From an uncultured Lachnospiraceae bacterium (GTDB taxonomy: Bacteria > Bacillota > Clostridia > Lachnospirales > Lachnospiraceae), in assembly GCA_947367855.1 (NCBI GenBank), contig CANBFE010000022.1, positions 1 through 64,000 of the forward strand: a DNA stretch of 64,000 bases. The letters are read 5' to 3'. Positions 54,272 through 62,241 of this stretch are shown here, in pieces. Numbering within the stretch: the first letter of the stretch is position 1; every line of letters starts with the position of its first letter. The notes under the pieces are model-generated. The model searched no databases, was not told the origin of the DNA, and worked only from the letters and a program-made list of their open reading frames with translations. The translations under genes and the position numbers were made by a program.

Positions 54272-55297
54272 ATGGATACGGCAAACTTCAAAAAACGATA
54301 TACAATAATCCCCTTGTTGTTCCTTTGCCTGCTGCTCTGCGGCTGCCATGGAAATATCTTCGGGAACCTTATGGTATCCGAACACACGGAGCTGCTTGTG
54401 GATGGGGAATATAAGCCGTTCAATGTTCCAAGGAACACAATGAAGGCGTTAATGAAGCTGGTAGAGGCAAAGGACGCTGATACCATCTATGAAGTATTTT
54501 CATCAAAAGTAAGGGAAAATGCAGAGGGGCTTTATGGGCAGATTCAGGAACTTATACGCTTTGTAGAAGAAGATGTAACCTCCTGGGATTTTTTGGGGGG
54601 ATATGGCAATGGGGATCGTAGCGATGGCAGTGTTACTATGACACGGGCTTCGTTCTATGAGTTCAGCACAGACAGCGGGATCTATCGCTGCGACATCGGC
54701 GAGGTGCTGAAAGACGCAGTACAGCCGGACTTAGCGGGCTTTTCTGATATAACGGTTTATCCCGATGAATTATCCTGGGAATATGCGCCTAAAAAGCCGG
54801 TGGGCATTTACATTGTATATCGGATGGAAGATCAGCCGCAGGGAGCCAACGAGGGTCCGTATACCATGGAAAGGCTGGTAGAACTTGCCCGGGTGGGAGA
54901 CATGGACGGTCTCGGTGAGTGCTTTTCCCCGTCGGCCAAGGGAGATGCAGAGGATATGCCGGAGAAAGTGAAGGAACTGGCGGAATTTCTGTGTGAACAG
55001 ACGGTTACCTGGGAATTTTATACCTGGACGGAAAATGTCGAAATGTTAGATGGGGTAAAGGCTGCAACAAGGGAAATGTTTTTCTATCTGCATACGGATA
55101 ACGGGTTGTACCGCTGTGATATCCGGGAGGTGTTGGAAAGCAGAGACCCGGCGGATGTTGGCGTTTGCAGTGTTTCCGTTTTTCCGGCACTGTACCCTGG
55201 AGAAGAACCGGAATATGAGGACGAGGTGTACAAAGGATACTGTACATGGGGGCGGGATAATGCAGGTATTTCCATAGTGTATTGTCAAGAGAACTAA
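54272..55297 (+). CDS. Lipoprotein with two tandem DUF5104-like domains
   Basis: This 341-aa lipoprotein has a lipobox (LCLLLCGC, Cys near residue 24) and two similar halves. Both contain (M/L)xALMKLVEAKDADTIYEVFS / MERLVELARVGDMDGLGECFS, a V(T/S)WxF strand, a (S)TDxGxYRCDI(G/R)EVL motif, and a final GIYIVYR / GISIVYC strand. This is the pattern I associate with DUF5104 proteins, which usually have one copy, so this is an internal duplication. Its function is unknown; it sits on the outer face of the membrane. The ATG has a GAGGAGG site. It lies within the segment bounded by inverted repeat copies. Confidence 0.75.
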   Translation: MDTANFKKRYTIIPLLFLCLLLCGCHGNIFGNLMVSEHTELLVDGEYKPFNVPRNTMKALMKLVEAKDADTIYEVFSSKVRENAEGLYGQIQELIRFVEEDVTSWDFLGGYGNGDRSDGSVTMTRASFYEFSTDSGIYRCDIGEVLKDAVQPDLAGFSDITVYPDELSWEYAPKKPVGIYIVYRMEDQPQGANEGPYTMERLVELARVGDMDGLGECFSPSAKGDAEDMPEKVKELAEFLCEQTVTWEFYTWTENVEMLDGVKAATREMFFYLHTDNGLYRCDIREVLESRDPADVGVCSVSVFPALYPGEEPEYEDEVYKGYCTWGRDNAGISIVYCQEN

Positions 55298-55309
55298 GAG
55301 GGCGACTGT

Positions 55310-55459
55310 ATGTCAAACTATTACAATACATCTCACCATGAAACCGGCTCTGAATTACAGGGAAACATTCTGGGGAGCATTTTAGGAAGTGTCACAGGGA
55401 TGAGGGTTTCATGGATGTGGATGACAGGAGGTCTTTATGATGTACATGATAAAGTTTAA
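55310..55459 (+). pseudogene. Stub of a small glycine-zipper membrane protein
   Basis: A 49-codon frame starts MSNYYNTSHHETG and continues GNILGSILGSVTG, the usual N terminus of small Gly-rich membrane proteins in gut Clostridia (recollection). It then loses the expected hydrophobic helices, consistent with a frameshift or deletion near 55400. GAGGGCG precedes the ATG. It ends inside the start of the next gene. Confidence 0.4.
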
Positions 55460-56903
55460 GATGATTTTCCCATCAGCTCTCATAACATCACTATGCCTGC
55501 TCCTCTGTGCCTGTCGGGCAGATGATTCTGAAACCGTTACACCAGAGTATGTTGCGCTGTCGGAAGAACCTGATATGCTGCCTAAGGAGACAGCCAAAAC
55601 ACCGGAACAAGTGCTTTTGGAACAGCTCGCTGACGATACCCACGATGCTTTTCTGATAGATACCGGGGGAGAGCTGGGGACGCTGTTGGTGACGGCAGAA
55701 TTGGATGAGGAAACTCCGACAGAGGTTTGCCGCGCCATTGTACAGTTTACTGTTTGGGACCCGTACTCCATGGATGAACCTCTTCAAACTCTGACAGCGG
55801 GTACGGATATTTTCCTGGATTGGAGCATTATAGACGCCAATTTTGATGGCTATATGGATTTTGCCTGCACTTATCTTCGGGGAAACCAGCCTTATTATGA
55901 TCATCTTTGGATTTGGGACGAATACGACAAACAGTTTGTCAGCGTTCCGGAATATGATAAGATCTCCATGCCCACTCTGGACGAGGAAACAGAGACGGTT
56001 TACGGATTCAACCGCAGCAGCGCCGGCGGGACAGGAGAACATACTTTTCACCAATGGGTAGAGGGAAAGCTGCTCTGTATGCGGCGGATTGATATTTATG
56101 GGATCGATCAGGGGGATACGATCCGTATGTCCATCCAGGATCGCGTTGCCGGTGGACTGGCCGAGATCTACCATGAAGATTTTCCTTCGGAATTCGGCGG
56201 ATGGCTGGATGCGGAAATGGTATGGCACGATCTGGACTATCACGGCGAGCCGGGTGGAATCTATGACATTTTTCAGCAGCAGCCGGTAGATGATACCCAC
56301 GATGCATTTCTGGTGAGTACTGGCGGCAGACTGGGAACACTGTTGGTAACAGCAGAGCTGGCAGAGGAAATCAAAGATGAGTTTGGCACTCGGGATATTA
56401 CATTTTCCGTCTGGAACCCGGTGGAGATGGAGCAGCCTATCCAGACATTTTCCAAAGAATGTAAGATGGGTATTGCACCCGAGTTTCATAATGTAGTTGA
56501 CGCTGATTTTGATGGTTTTCAAGATTTCGGGTATCTCTTTCATGCAGGAAATCAACCTAATTACTGGCATTACTGGCTTTGGGACGAAGAACAGACACAA
56601 TTTATATATTATGCGCCTTTAGGCAGCGTTTCGTCACCTGGATTCGATGCAGACCGCCAAATCGTGACTGGCTGGGCCCGCAGCTGGGCGGCAGGCGGAA
56701 CCAATTCCTTTTATCGTTGGATGGATGGAGAACTGGTCCTTGTGCGGGAGATAAATATTGACTTTACCAAAATGATTGTTGTGAAAGATTTGATAGATGG
56801 GCAGATGGCAGAGGTGTACCGCGAAGAATGGGAAGAGAAAGACGAAGGAGATGTGTTGGATATTCTGTATAAGTGGTATGATTTGGATTATCACGGTGAG
56901 TAG
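55437..56903 (+). CDS. Lipoprotein with two tandem XAC2610-like domains
   Basis: This 488-aa lipoprotein has a signal ending LCLLLCAC and two homologous halves of about 200 residues. Each begins DDTHDAFL(I/V)xTGGxLGTLLVTAEL, continues with a VDADFDG(F/Y)xDF motif, GNQPxYxHxWxWDE, a Phe/Tyr-rich strand and a (A)GG(T)xxxFxxW strand, and ends WYDLDYHGE. The NFDGYMDF/DFDGFQDF stretch resembles FG-GAP or XAC2610-type calcium-loop propeller modules. The function is unknown. The ATG at 55437 has AGGAGG. Like the preceding lipoprotein it is a tandem internal duplication. Confidence 0.72.
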   Translation: MMYMIKFKMIFPSALITSLCLLLCACRADDSETVTPEYVALSEEPDMLPKETAKTPEQVLLEQLADDTHDAFLIDTGGELGTLLVTAELDEETPTEVCRAIVQFTVWDPYSMDEPLQTLTAGTDIFLDWSIIDANFDGYMDFACTYLRGNQPYYDHLWIWDEYDKQFVSVPEYDKISMPTLDEETETVYGFNRSSAGGTGEHTFHQWVEGKLLCMRRIDIYGIDQGDTIRMSIQDRVAGGLAEIYHEDFPSEFGGWLDAEMVWHDLDYHGEPGGIYDIFQQQPVDDTHDAFLVSTGGRLGTLLVTAELAEEIKDEFGTRDITFSVWNPVEMEQPIQTFSKECKMGIAPEFHNVVDADFDGFQDFGYLFHAGNQPNYWHYWLWDEEQTQFIYYAPLGSVSSPGFDADRQIVTGWARSWAAGGTNSFYRWMDGELVLVREINIDFTKMIVVKDLIDGQMAEVYREEWEEKDEGDVLDILYKWYDLDYHGE

Positions 56904-56967
56904 GCGGAGGAACATTAGCTGTGGACGAGCGAAAATCAAAATTAGTCCATATCAAGTGGCTTCGTGT

Positions 56968-57201
56968 ATGTATTTTTATCATATCAAACAGGAATACAGC
57001 ACAGCTTCTGACTTTTTACTGGCAGGGGACGTGTTTCAGGGCTTTGCGGTATGTGAGGAAATTAACATCTTAAAAATCGGCTTGTCCGGCATTGTCAAAA
57101 GATATGGTTATCAGAATGTGCAGGAGTTTTACCGGATTCACCACGAATCCCATAATGCTTATGTAGATTATAAGCAGCAGATTATCATCAACAAAGGATA
57201 G
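56968..57201 (+). pseudogene. Orphan 77-codon coding fragment
   Basis: From an ATG at 56968 the frame reads IKQEYSTASDFLLAGDVFQG, FAVCEEINILKIGLSGIVKR and YGYQNVQEFYRIHHESHNAY, clearly protein-like. It lacks a ribosome site, and the region upstream belongs to the neighbouring lipoprotein in another frame. It looks like the 3' end of a larger gene, perhaps from a mobile element, but I cannot name it. Confidence 0.4.
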
Positions 57202-57207
57202 TTAAAA

Positions 57208-57245
57208 GCAAAGACCGAGGGGCGATGTAGACTTTCGGTCTTTGC
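57208..57245 (+). terminator. Strong hairpin, possible terminator
   Basis: GCAAAGACCGA (57208-57218) pairs perfectly with TCGGTCTTTGC (57235-57245). There is no T run outside the stem, so termination is uncertain. It lies between the coding remnant and the MarR promoter. Confidence 0.5.
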
Positions 57246-57262
57246 CCTACATAACAATTTGC

Positions 57263-57294
57263 AACTTGACAAAACAAGTTCTATATAGTACTAT
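57263..57294 (+). promoter_or_regulatory. Promoter and palindromic operator of the MarR/flavin-reductase operon
   Basis: TTGACA (57266-57271) and TACTAT (57289-57294) are 17 bp apart. A perfect inverted repeat AACTTG (57263-57268)/CAAGTT (57275-57280) overlaps the -35 element, where a MarR dimer would block polymerase. A second GAAAGGAG site follows near 57303 with a 14-codon frame (MLYSKTAASILAKR) before the MarR start, which may be a leader peptide or chance. Confidence 0.65.
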
Positions 57295-57380
57295 TCTTCT
57301 TGAGAAAGGAGACGTCCTTTTTTATGCTGTACAGCAAAACTGCCGCTTCTATCCTTGCGAAGCGGTGAGCAAGGAAAGGT

Positions 57381-57869
57381 GTGATAAGCTTGGAAACACG
57401 AACAGGTTTTTTGATTTCCCATATTAAACAGATTCAAGGGAGAGTCTTTGGCCGACTTTTGCAAACATGCGGCGTAGAGGAGTTTAACGGACCGCAAGGA
57501 CATATTCTTTATGTGTTATGGCAAAATGAAGGCATTCCTATTGTGGAACTTGCACAAAAAACGGGATTGGCAAAAAATACACTTACTGTAATGCTTTGCA
57601 GAATGGAAGAAAATGGTTTAATCTGTCGAGAAGTTTCAGCTTCTGACCGACGCCAAAGCCTGATTAGCCTGACCCCCCGAGCTCGTGCATTGGAGAAACG
57701 TTATAATCAAGTCTCTCAGCAAATGAACAGCTTGTTTTTTAAGGATTTTGAAAAGGAGGAAATCAAGGAATTAGAGCAGTATCTCGCCCGTATCGTTTCC
57801 AACTTGGAGCAAACGGAACAAGCATTAAAAAAAGGAAAGGATGTACACGATGGCAAAGGTAAAAACTAA
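57381..57869 (+). CDS. MarR-family transcriptional regulator
   Basis: This 162-aa winged-helix repressor has helices around GPQGHILYVLW, the recognition helix region IVELAQKTGLAKNTLTVML, the wing VSASDRRQSLISLTPRA, and C-terminal dimerisation helices. Such regulators respond to small aromatic or oxidising compounds. The start is GTG at 57381 (AAGGA upstream) or TTG at 57390. The gene overlaps the flavin reductase by 20 bp, so it should regulate that gene and itself through the palindrome at 57263-57280. Confidence 0.88.
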   Translation: MISLETRTGFLISHIKQIQGRVFGRLLQTCGVEEFNGPQGHILYVLWQNEGIPIVELAQKTGLAKNTLTVMLCRMEENGLICREVSASDRRQSLISLTPRARALEKRYNQVSQQMNSLFFKDFEKEEIKELEQYLARIVSNLEQTEQALKKGKDVHDGKGKN

Positions 57870-58446
57870 GATTTATAATGATTACTGTCCACAGGCGTTA
57901 TTTCTTTATGGCACAAAACAGCAAGATGGACAGCCCCATTTTGGTCTTTTCTGTTGGTTTGGATATTGTCATTCCACAGAGGGGCTCGGAGTCATGGCTT
58001 GTATTGGTGGGGAAAAGCAGACCAAGGATTTGATACGCAAAAATGGTGTGTTTTCAGCTAATCTCGTATCTGAACAGCTGCTGCCTCTGGCAGATTATTA
58101 TGGTTGTACCTGTGGCAGAACCACATCTGATAAGATGAAATTTCTGCCTACTGTAGAATGGGGACAAGTGTTAGATGTGCCAACCATTGCAGAAAGCCCT
58201 GTCAGTTTTGAACTGGAAGTGAAAAAAACAATTCCTATGGGAGACGGCTCAGATATTTTTCTCTGTTTAATCCGTAATGTAACGCAGGATGAACAACTGA
58301 TGGATACAACGGTTCCCTTTACGGAAAGATTGATGCAGGCTGCTCCGGTATTAGCTCCGGGCGACGAAAGCTATTCTTCCATTGATGGAAGATATCTCGG
58401 GAAATGGGGCGAACCTATGAAAAATATGGCTAACATCAAAGAATAG
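57850..58446 (+). CDS. Flavin reductase-like (FMN-binding split-barrel) protein
   Basis: This 198-aa protein resembles the flavin reductase/flavoredoxin family: PQALFLYGTKQQDGQPHFGL at the start, NGVFSANLVSEQLLPLADYYG in the middle (the family phrase for FMN contacts), and a C-terminal DGRYLGKWG. It would bind FMN and reduce a flavin or an electrophilic compound with NAD(P)H. The ATG at 57850 has AAAGGAAAGG nine bases upstream; the ATG at 57841 abuts that site. It is coupled to the MarR gene, a common pairing for detoxification. Confidence 0.83.
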   Translation: MAKVKTKIYNDYCPQALFLYGTKQQDGQPHFGLFCWFGYCHSTEGLGVMACIGGEKQTKDLIRKNGVFSANLVSEQLLPLADYYGCTCGRTTSDKMKFLPTVEWGQVLDVPTIAESPVSFELEVKKTIPMGDGSDIFLCLIRNVTQDEQLMDTTVPFTERLMQAAPVLAPGDESYSSIDGRYLGKWGEPMKNMANIKE

Positions 58447-58498
58447 CTGTATAATACAAATGCATTTTGGAGAAACAGACTACAAAAATCTTGGGATA

Positions 58499-58529
58499 AT
58501 ATAATCCCCCCGAATTGGGGGGATTATAT
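58499..58529. other. Perfect 13-bp hairpin
   Basis: ATATAATCCCCCC (58499-58511) and GGGGGGATTATAT (58517-58529) pair perfectly around a GAATT loop. There is no T run on the plus side. It may end the MarR/flavin-reductase transcript or be a small mobile-element end. Confidence 0.7.
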
Positions 58530-58705
58530 CACCAAGTTGGGTAGCAAATCAAAGTGATTATGAAAAGTATGCAAAAGGCATTGAAAAATTGGAATTTCAC
58601 GTCAAATTCGGTAAAAATATTTATAAAGACACTTATAAATATACAGCAAGTGTAACTCTTTTTGGAGAAATTAAGAAAGCATTTCGATCAGTTCTTCCTG
58701 CTTGA
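58522..58705 (+). pseudogene. 3' fragment of an unidentified gene
   Basis: The frame reads SDYEKYAKGIEKLEFHVKFG, then KNIYKDTYKYTASVTLFGEI and KKAFRSVLPA before a TGA at 58703. It is protein-like and AT-rich but has no start. I do not recognise it. The rest of the gap to 58812 shows nothing else. Confidence 0.35.
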
Positions 58706-58812
58706 TTTATATTGTGTTATCATAATTTGTTACAAGTGTTTCTTTCCCTTATTTTTGCCCTTATGAGGGTTCGTAACATGAAGGAAAAGGATATAACACG
58801 AGGGAGAGTCTG

Positions 58813-58885
58813 GAGCGTGTTTGAAAATTCATTCCCGCCATCTGCCGCGGTAACCGCGTCCCCACATTTGCGGTATATTTGACTC
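58813..58885 (+). repeat. Palindromic short repeat element, copy 2
   Basis: GAGCGTGTTTGAAAATT (58813-58829) is identical over 17 bp to the reverse strand of copy 1. It is followed by a hairpin CGCGG/CCGCG (58846-58858) and CACATTTGCGGTATATTTGA, which aligns with the CACAATTTGTGGTAGATT block of copy 1. Orientation is opposite, so the two copies bound a segment of about 4.7 kb. It lies directly upstream of the DUF4299 gene and may carry its promoter. Confidence 0.7.
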
Positions 58886-58915
58886 TCATTTATAAATAAA
58901 CAAGGAGATTTTGTT

Positions 58916-59812
58916 ATGGCATTTACGTTGCAGATCAGACAGAAGAAACTGTTTGGAAAGACAGTGCTTGATATTCCATCGCTAGCTCAGGCCTGTGGCT
59001 TTTGCTATGGTTCCAATAATGATTTTTATATCCTGCAGGAGAATGATCAGGTGGGTGGAACGGCTGTTTTTTATCATCCGGAACATATAGGGCGGGGAAT
59101 CTTCTTTGACGGCAGTAAATCCAGAGAAGGATATTATGAGATAAGTTATAATATTCCTACAACCAGATCAGAGATCACAGATTTTGCCAGGCTTGTGGGA
59201 GAGATGGAAAGACGTCTGGGCAGGGTGGAGATGTACTGTGCGGAAGAAGAGAGAGCATTTACCGGCAGGGAACTGGAACAGGGAATTGAGGATTTTGCCG
59301 CATTCAGCCGGAAGTCACTGAATCAGTTTTGCGGAAATAAGGAATTTAAAAGCCATATTCTTACGCTGGCGCGGTGGCCTTATACACTGACGGAGGACAA
59401 GGTAGCCGCATGGGAGGCATGTACGGATCTTTCCGATTTTGAGTGGACTCTGCATGGGCTTCAGGCACGGGATGTCTATTATGCAAAGCCAAGGCTTCTG
59501 CAGAAAAACGATACAGAAGAGATCGGAGCCTTTTATGCCTTAACAGAAGAATGTGAAAGTATCTTTCCTGTCCGGGCTGACGGTTTTCTAAATCTGGGTG
59601 AACTGAAAGTGACAGAGGGGTTTGTACAGTTTGTACTTTACAGTGAGCAGCGTGTGCTGGAAGGAATGTTTCCTTATGAGCAGTTTATTGAGGAACTGAA
59701 CGGATATGATGTCCGAAAGTTTGATGCGGATCACATTTTGATTCCGCCTATGACAAAAGCAGAGTTGGAAAATCTGGCCGGGAAACTACGTGGAAAGGGA
59801 AGGTCTGTATGA
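58916..59812 (+). CDS. DUF4299-family protein
   Basis: This 298-aa protein has no signal peptide or membrane helix. It begins MAFTLQIRQKKLFGK, contains CGFCYGSNNDFYILQENDQV and REGYYEISYNIPTTRSEITD, and ends in a helix ELENLAGKLRGKGR. I associate this pattern with DUF4299, a family of unknown function often found near secretion or toxin gene clusters in Firmicutes. The ATG has AAGGAG. A small coupled frame follows with ATGA overlap. Confidence 0.6.
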   Translation: MAFTLQIRQKKLFGKTVLDIPSLAQACGFCYGSNNDFYILQENDQVGGTAVFYHPEHIGRGIFFDGSKSREGYYEISYNIPTTRSEITDFARLVGEMERRLGRVEMYCAEEERAFTGRELEQGIEDFAAFSRKSLNQFCGNKEFKSHILTLARWPYTLTEDKVAAWEACTDLSDFEWTLHGLQARDVYYAKPRLLQKNDTEEIGAFYALTEECESIFPVRADGFLNLGELKVTEGFVQFVLYSEQRVLEGMFPYEQFIEELNGYDVRKFDADHILIPPMTKAELENLAGKLRGKGRSV

Positions 59813-59946
59813 ACGGAGCAGCAGGAGAAAAGAATTCCCAGGGAAAAGGCGCTGACATTGCAAAAGAGGAGGCCGCAGCCTGGGCCCGTCAGATGGAATT
59901 TATAATATTGATAGCATTTATGTGGAAAATTTCAGGTTATCTGTAG
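59809..59946 (+). CDS. Small coupled open frame, probably a truncated gene
   Basis: ATG at 59809 overlaps the stop of the DUF4299 gene (ATGA), with GGAAAGGGAAGG upstream. The 45-codon product MNGAAGEKNSQGKG... continues ADIAKEEAAAWARQMEFIIL. The hydrophilic start and abrupt end suggest the first part of a larger gene that was cut off. Confidence 0.45.
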   Translation: MNGAAGEKNSQGKGADIAKEEAAAWARQMEFIILIAFMWKISGYL

Positions 59947-60001
59947 TGATTATTTACAGGAAAAAGAATGGAAACACAAAGAATATGTTTCTGTATCCTG
60001 C

Positions 60002-60031
60002 TTGACATTGAAGTTGTCAAAGAATTATAAA
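60002..60031 (+). promoter_or_regulatory. Promoter-like sequence with palindrome
   Basis: TTGACA (60002-60007) and TATAAA (60026-60031) are 18 bp apart. TTGACA also forms an inverted repeat with TGTCAA (60015-60020), which could be an operator. The next good gene start is about 345 bp away. Confidence 0.4.
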
Positions 60032-60375
60032 TTGGTCTGAGTCCCTCAATTTTTTATATTTTTAAGTATTATATGTGCAAAATGGAATGAGGGTTACTCT
60101 GTCATTTTACAATTAAGCTTCCGGCATCTGCGTATAGAATGTGGATTTTGGAATGAACAAATCCACCTGCGGCTAAACAGCATCTGTGTCAGCTATCTCA
60201 TGTATGATTGGAGTGCGGCCATGTGTGCTTACGGGGTGCCGAACAGCTCCATATCCTCCCAATGGATGGCGGAGAACTGGACAAGTGGGTTTATGCGGAA
60301 TGTATGGCAGAGGATGTGGAGATTGTTGAGAAAACAGCTTATTAAGACAATAAAATCAGAGTAGGAGGCAATCTT
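60032..60375 (+). other. Gap with a decayed coding fragment
   Basis: Between 60248 and 60345 one frame reads PMDGGELDKWVYAECMAEDV and EIVEKTAY before a stop, which looks like the end of a real but broken gene. The first 200 bp show no coding signal. Confidence 0.3.
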
Positions 60376-60876
60376 ATGGAACCTAAAATAATCAAAACGT
60401 TATGCGGTATGGAAGTTAAAATGATACCTAAGCAGGAGAACATCCCTGATTTTGACACCAAAGCAATCCAGATAAAACATATTGAGTATTATGACCCGCC
60501 ATATTCTTCGTATGAGGCTGATGAAATTACAGAAGAGGTAATTTCCAAAATCCTGGAAGAAATACCGCAGGGGCTTAATATATATCTGTACTTAGACCCT
60601 TATGGGGAAGTTGATCAGCTTGAAGTAAACTGTGATGGGGAATGGCTGGCAATCGGCCTTAGCCTGCATGGCGGAACCAAAGAGGAAAAGAATTATTATT
60701 CCTATAATCCGGAATATGCCGGAGTAGAAGAATTTGCTCATGTGCAAAGCGGCGGCCAGTCGCCTATTGAAAAATACCTTGCGCTTACCAATATGGAAGC
60801 TGGCATAAAAGCGGTTGAATATTTCATAAGGACGGGAAAACTTTATCCGGGCATTGACTGGGCTGAACAGCTCTAA
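60376..60876 (+). CDS. Hypothetical protein, possible immunity-type
   Basis: This 166-aa acidic soluble protein has the pattern LDPYGEVDQLEVNCDGEWLA, YYSYNPEYAGVEE and MEAGIKAVEYFIRTGKLYPG followed by IDWAEQL. The strand-rich core and strongly conserved-looking C terminus resemble immunity proteins of polymorphic toxin systems, but I cannot place it in a numbered family. The ATG has AGGAGG seven bases upstream. Decayed fragments on both sides fit the tail of a toxin/immunity locus (inference). Confidence 0.5.
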   Translation: MEPKIIKTLCGMEVKMIPKQENIPDFDTKAIQIKHIEYYDPPYSSYEADEITEEVISKILEEIPQGLNIYLYLDPYGEVDQLEVNCDGEWLAIGLSLHGGTKEEKNYYSYNPEYAGVEEFAHVQSGGQSPIEKYLALTNMEAGIKAVEYFIRTGKLYPGIDWAEQL

Positions 60877-60985
60877 GTGCTGAAAGCGCTGAACCATTAT
60901 TTAGGTGCAGATACTTTTATCAAGTTATGAACAGAGCAAAAAGCATAGTAGTATGTAGGATTTTAAGGAGACACCGGAGGACAGG

Positions 60986-61555
60986 ATGATGAGAAAACCA
61001 ACGGATGATATTGCAAACTGGAGATTACAGCAGGATAATACATCAAAACCATTCCCATATGTTTTCCCACAGATGCCGTCCCGGTTTCGGCGATGCTGTG
61101 CCTTTGCGAAAGCAGTATTTCTGATACAATGGGGATGCTTTGCCGCTTTTTGTGTCTGCAGTATGGTGCTGTTCATTCCCGTGGTTATTTGGGCCAGGAA
61201 CATGGGAATGAGTGCCATGATAGAAAACAAATCGTTTTTGGCGGTTTTCATTGTGGTGGCTGCGATATCACTTCCGATTTTTTTGGCGGCTGTTCCGTTG
61301 GGATTTACCCCGAAACTATTTTGGCGGTGTCCTTGCTGCGGACATCCATTTCCATATTATGTTCCGACACGAGGGGATAACCTGAAAGAAAAGGAATGTT
61401 TGCAGAGCATAGAGGGGCAGCATATCAAATATGCGAAGCTGAAATTTTGTCCGCTGATTATTCCGTCAGTCTGCCCGGAGTGTGGGTGCAAGTTTTTTGA
61501 TATGGCTGACGGCCTAACTCGACGGACAGATATAAGCCGCCATAAGAAGCAGTAA
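60986..61555 (+). CDS. Two-helix membrane protein with zinc ribbon
   Basis: This 189-aa protein has a cytoplasmic start, two hydrophobic helices (FLIQWGCFAAFCVCSMVLFI and FLAVFIVVAAISLPIFLAAV), and a C-terminal part with CPCCGHPF and CPECGCKFF, two CxxC pairs that should bind one zinc. The function is unknown. The ATG has a GGAGGACAGG site; a second ATG follows immediately. Confidence 0.65.
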   Translation: MMRKPTDDIANWRLQQDNTSKPFPYVFPQMPSRFRRCCAFAKAVFLIQWGCFAAFCVCSMVLFIPVVIWARNMGMSAMIENKSFLAVFIVVAAISLPIFLAAVPLGFTPKLFWRCPCCGHPFPYYVPTRGDNLKEKECLQSIEGQHIKYAKLKFCPLIIPSVCPECGCKFFDMADGLTRRTDISRHKKQ

Positions 61556-61640
61556 AAAGATATGCCCGTCAAAGCTCTAAATCAGTGCTTTTTTTCTTTG
61601 CCTTGCCCTTTGCTTTTTGTGGGTCCCTTGCCTTATGCCT

Positions 61641-61667
61641 GGGCAGCTCCCTTAAAGAGAGCTGCCC
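61641..61667. terminator. Hairpin between convergent genes
   Basis: GGGCAGCTC (61641-61649) pairs with GAGCTGCCC (61659-61667). It lies between the plus-strand zinc-ribbon gene and the minus-strand secreted protein gene and could terminate both, though the T run is poor. Confidence 0.5.
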
Positions 61668-61683
61668 CAAAGCATTTGCTGTG

Positions 61684-62124
61684 TTATTCTTCCGGCAGTA
61701 ATCCTCCTACAAGCAAGCCGCCGTCTGTCGCTTCAACAGGCTTTGTAAATTGATAGCCTTGACGCATTAAATCAAGCTGTTCTTTCCATGTTGCATACAA
61801 AGCGTCAACATCAGCCTGTGTCCATTCACGGCAGACATACACATCATCCGCGTTTTTGTACCAAAAGGACTTTTCGCCATTGTCTGCAAGCTGTTGATAG
61901 TATGTGCGCTCTTGCTCCATCCAGCTTTCAAATTCGTCGGCTTGCCAAAATTCGGACTGGTCGGCCGACTTGCCTCCCGGTGCCAAGTTGGTTCGCACTT
62001 CCACATCGCCGTTTGCTGAACTGGGTGAAGTGTTGGCTGCATTTGCCGCAAAAGCTAATCCGCTGATTGAAAAAAGCATGGCGGCTGCAAGAACCGCCCC
62101 TAAAAGGATAGATTTGTGTTTCAT
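61684..62124 (-). CDS. Small secreted protein of unknown function
   Basis: This 146-aa protein has a classical signal peptide (ILLGAVLAAAMLFSISGLAFA), then a soluble part with DQSEFWQADEFESWMEQERT, WYKNADDVYVCREWTQADVD and a short C-terminal tail GGLLVGGLLPEE. I do not recognise the family. The ATG at 62124 has a GGAGGTAA site. Its promoter contains three phased direct repeats, and the two-component genes follow upstream on the same strand, so it is probably a target of that system. Confidence 0.7.
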   Translation of the reverse strand: MKHKSILLGAVLAAAMLFSISGLAFAANAANTSPSSANGDVEVRTNLAPGGKSADQSEFWQADEFESWMEQERTYYQQLADNGEKSFWYKNADDVYVCREWTQADVDALYATWKEQLDLMRQGYQFTKPVEATDGGLLVGGLLPEE

Positions 62125-62171
62125 AGTGTTACCTCCATGTTTTGATTTCACTCATTTTTGAGTGTATTGAC

Positions 62172-62215
62172 ATGATAGCACCTCTATATGAAACCCATAT
62201 AAAACGTATATGAAA
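62172..62215 (-). promoter_or_regulatory. Three phased direct repeats and -10 box upstream of the secreted-protein gene
   Basis: On the reverse strand TTTCATATA, TTTTATATG and TTTCATATA repeat at exactly 11-bp steps (plus-strand starts 62207, 62196, 62185). A TATCAT -10 box (62177-62172) follows. The middle repeat covers the -35 position. This is the arrangement of an OmpR/PhoB-type activator site, and such a regulator is encoded next door. Confidence 0.65.
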
Positions 62216-62241
62216 GTGAAAATTTTGTCGGCTTAGAATAA

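Noticed and set aside
57323..57367. A 14-codon leader peptide (MLYSKTAASILAKR) before the MarR gene.
   Set aside because: Spacing from the ribosome site is long and there is no attenuator structure. It is mentioned only as a possibility in the promoter entry.
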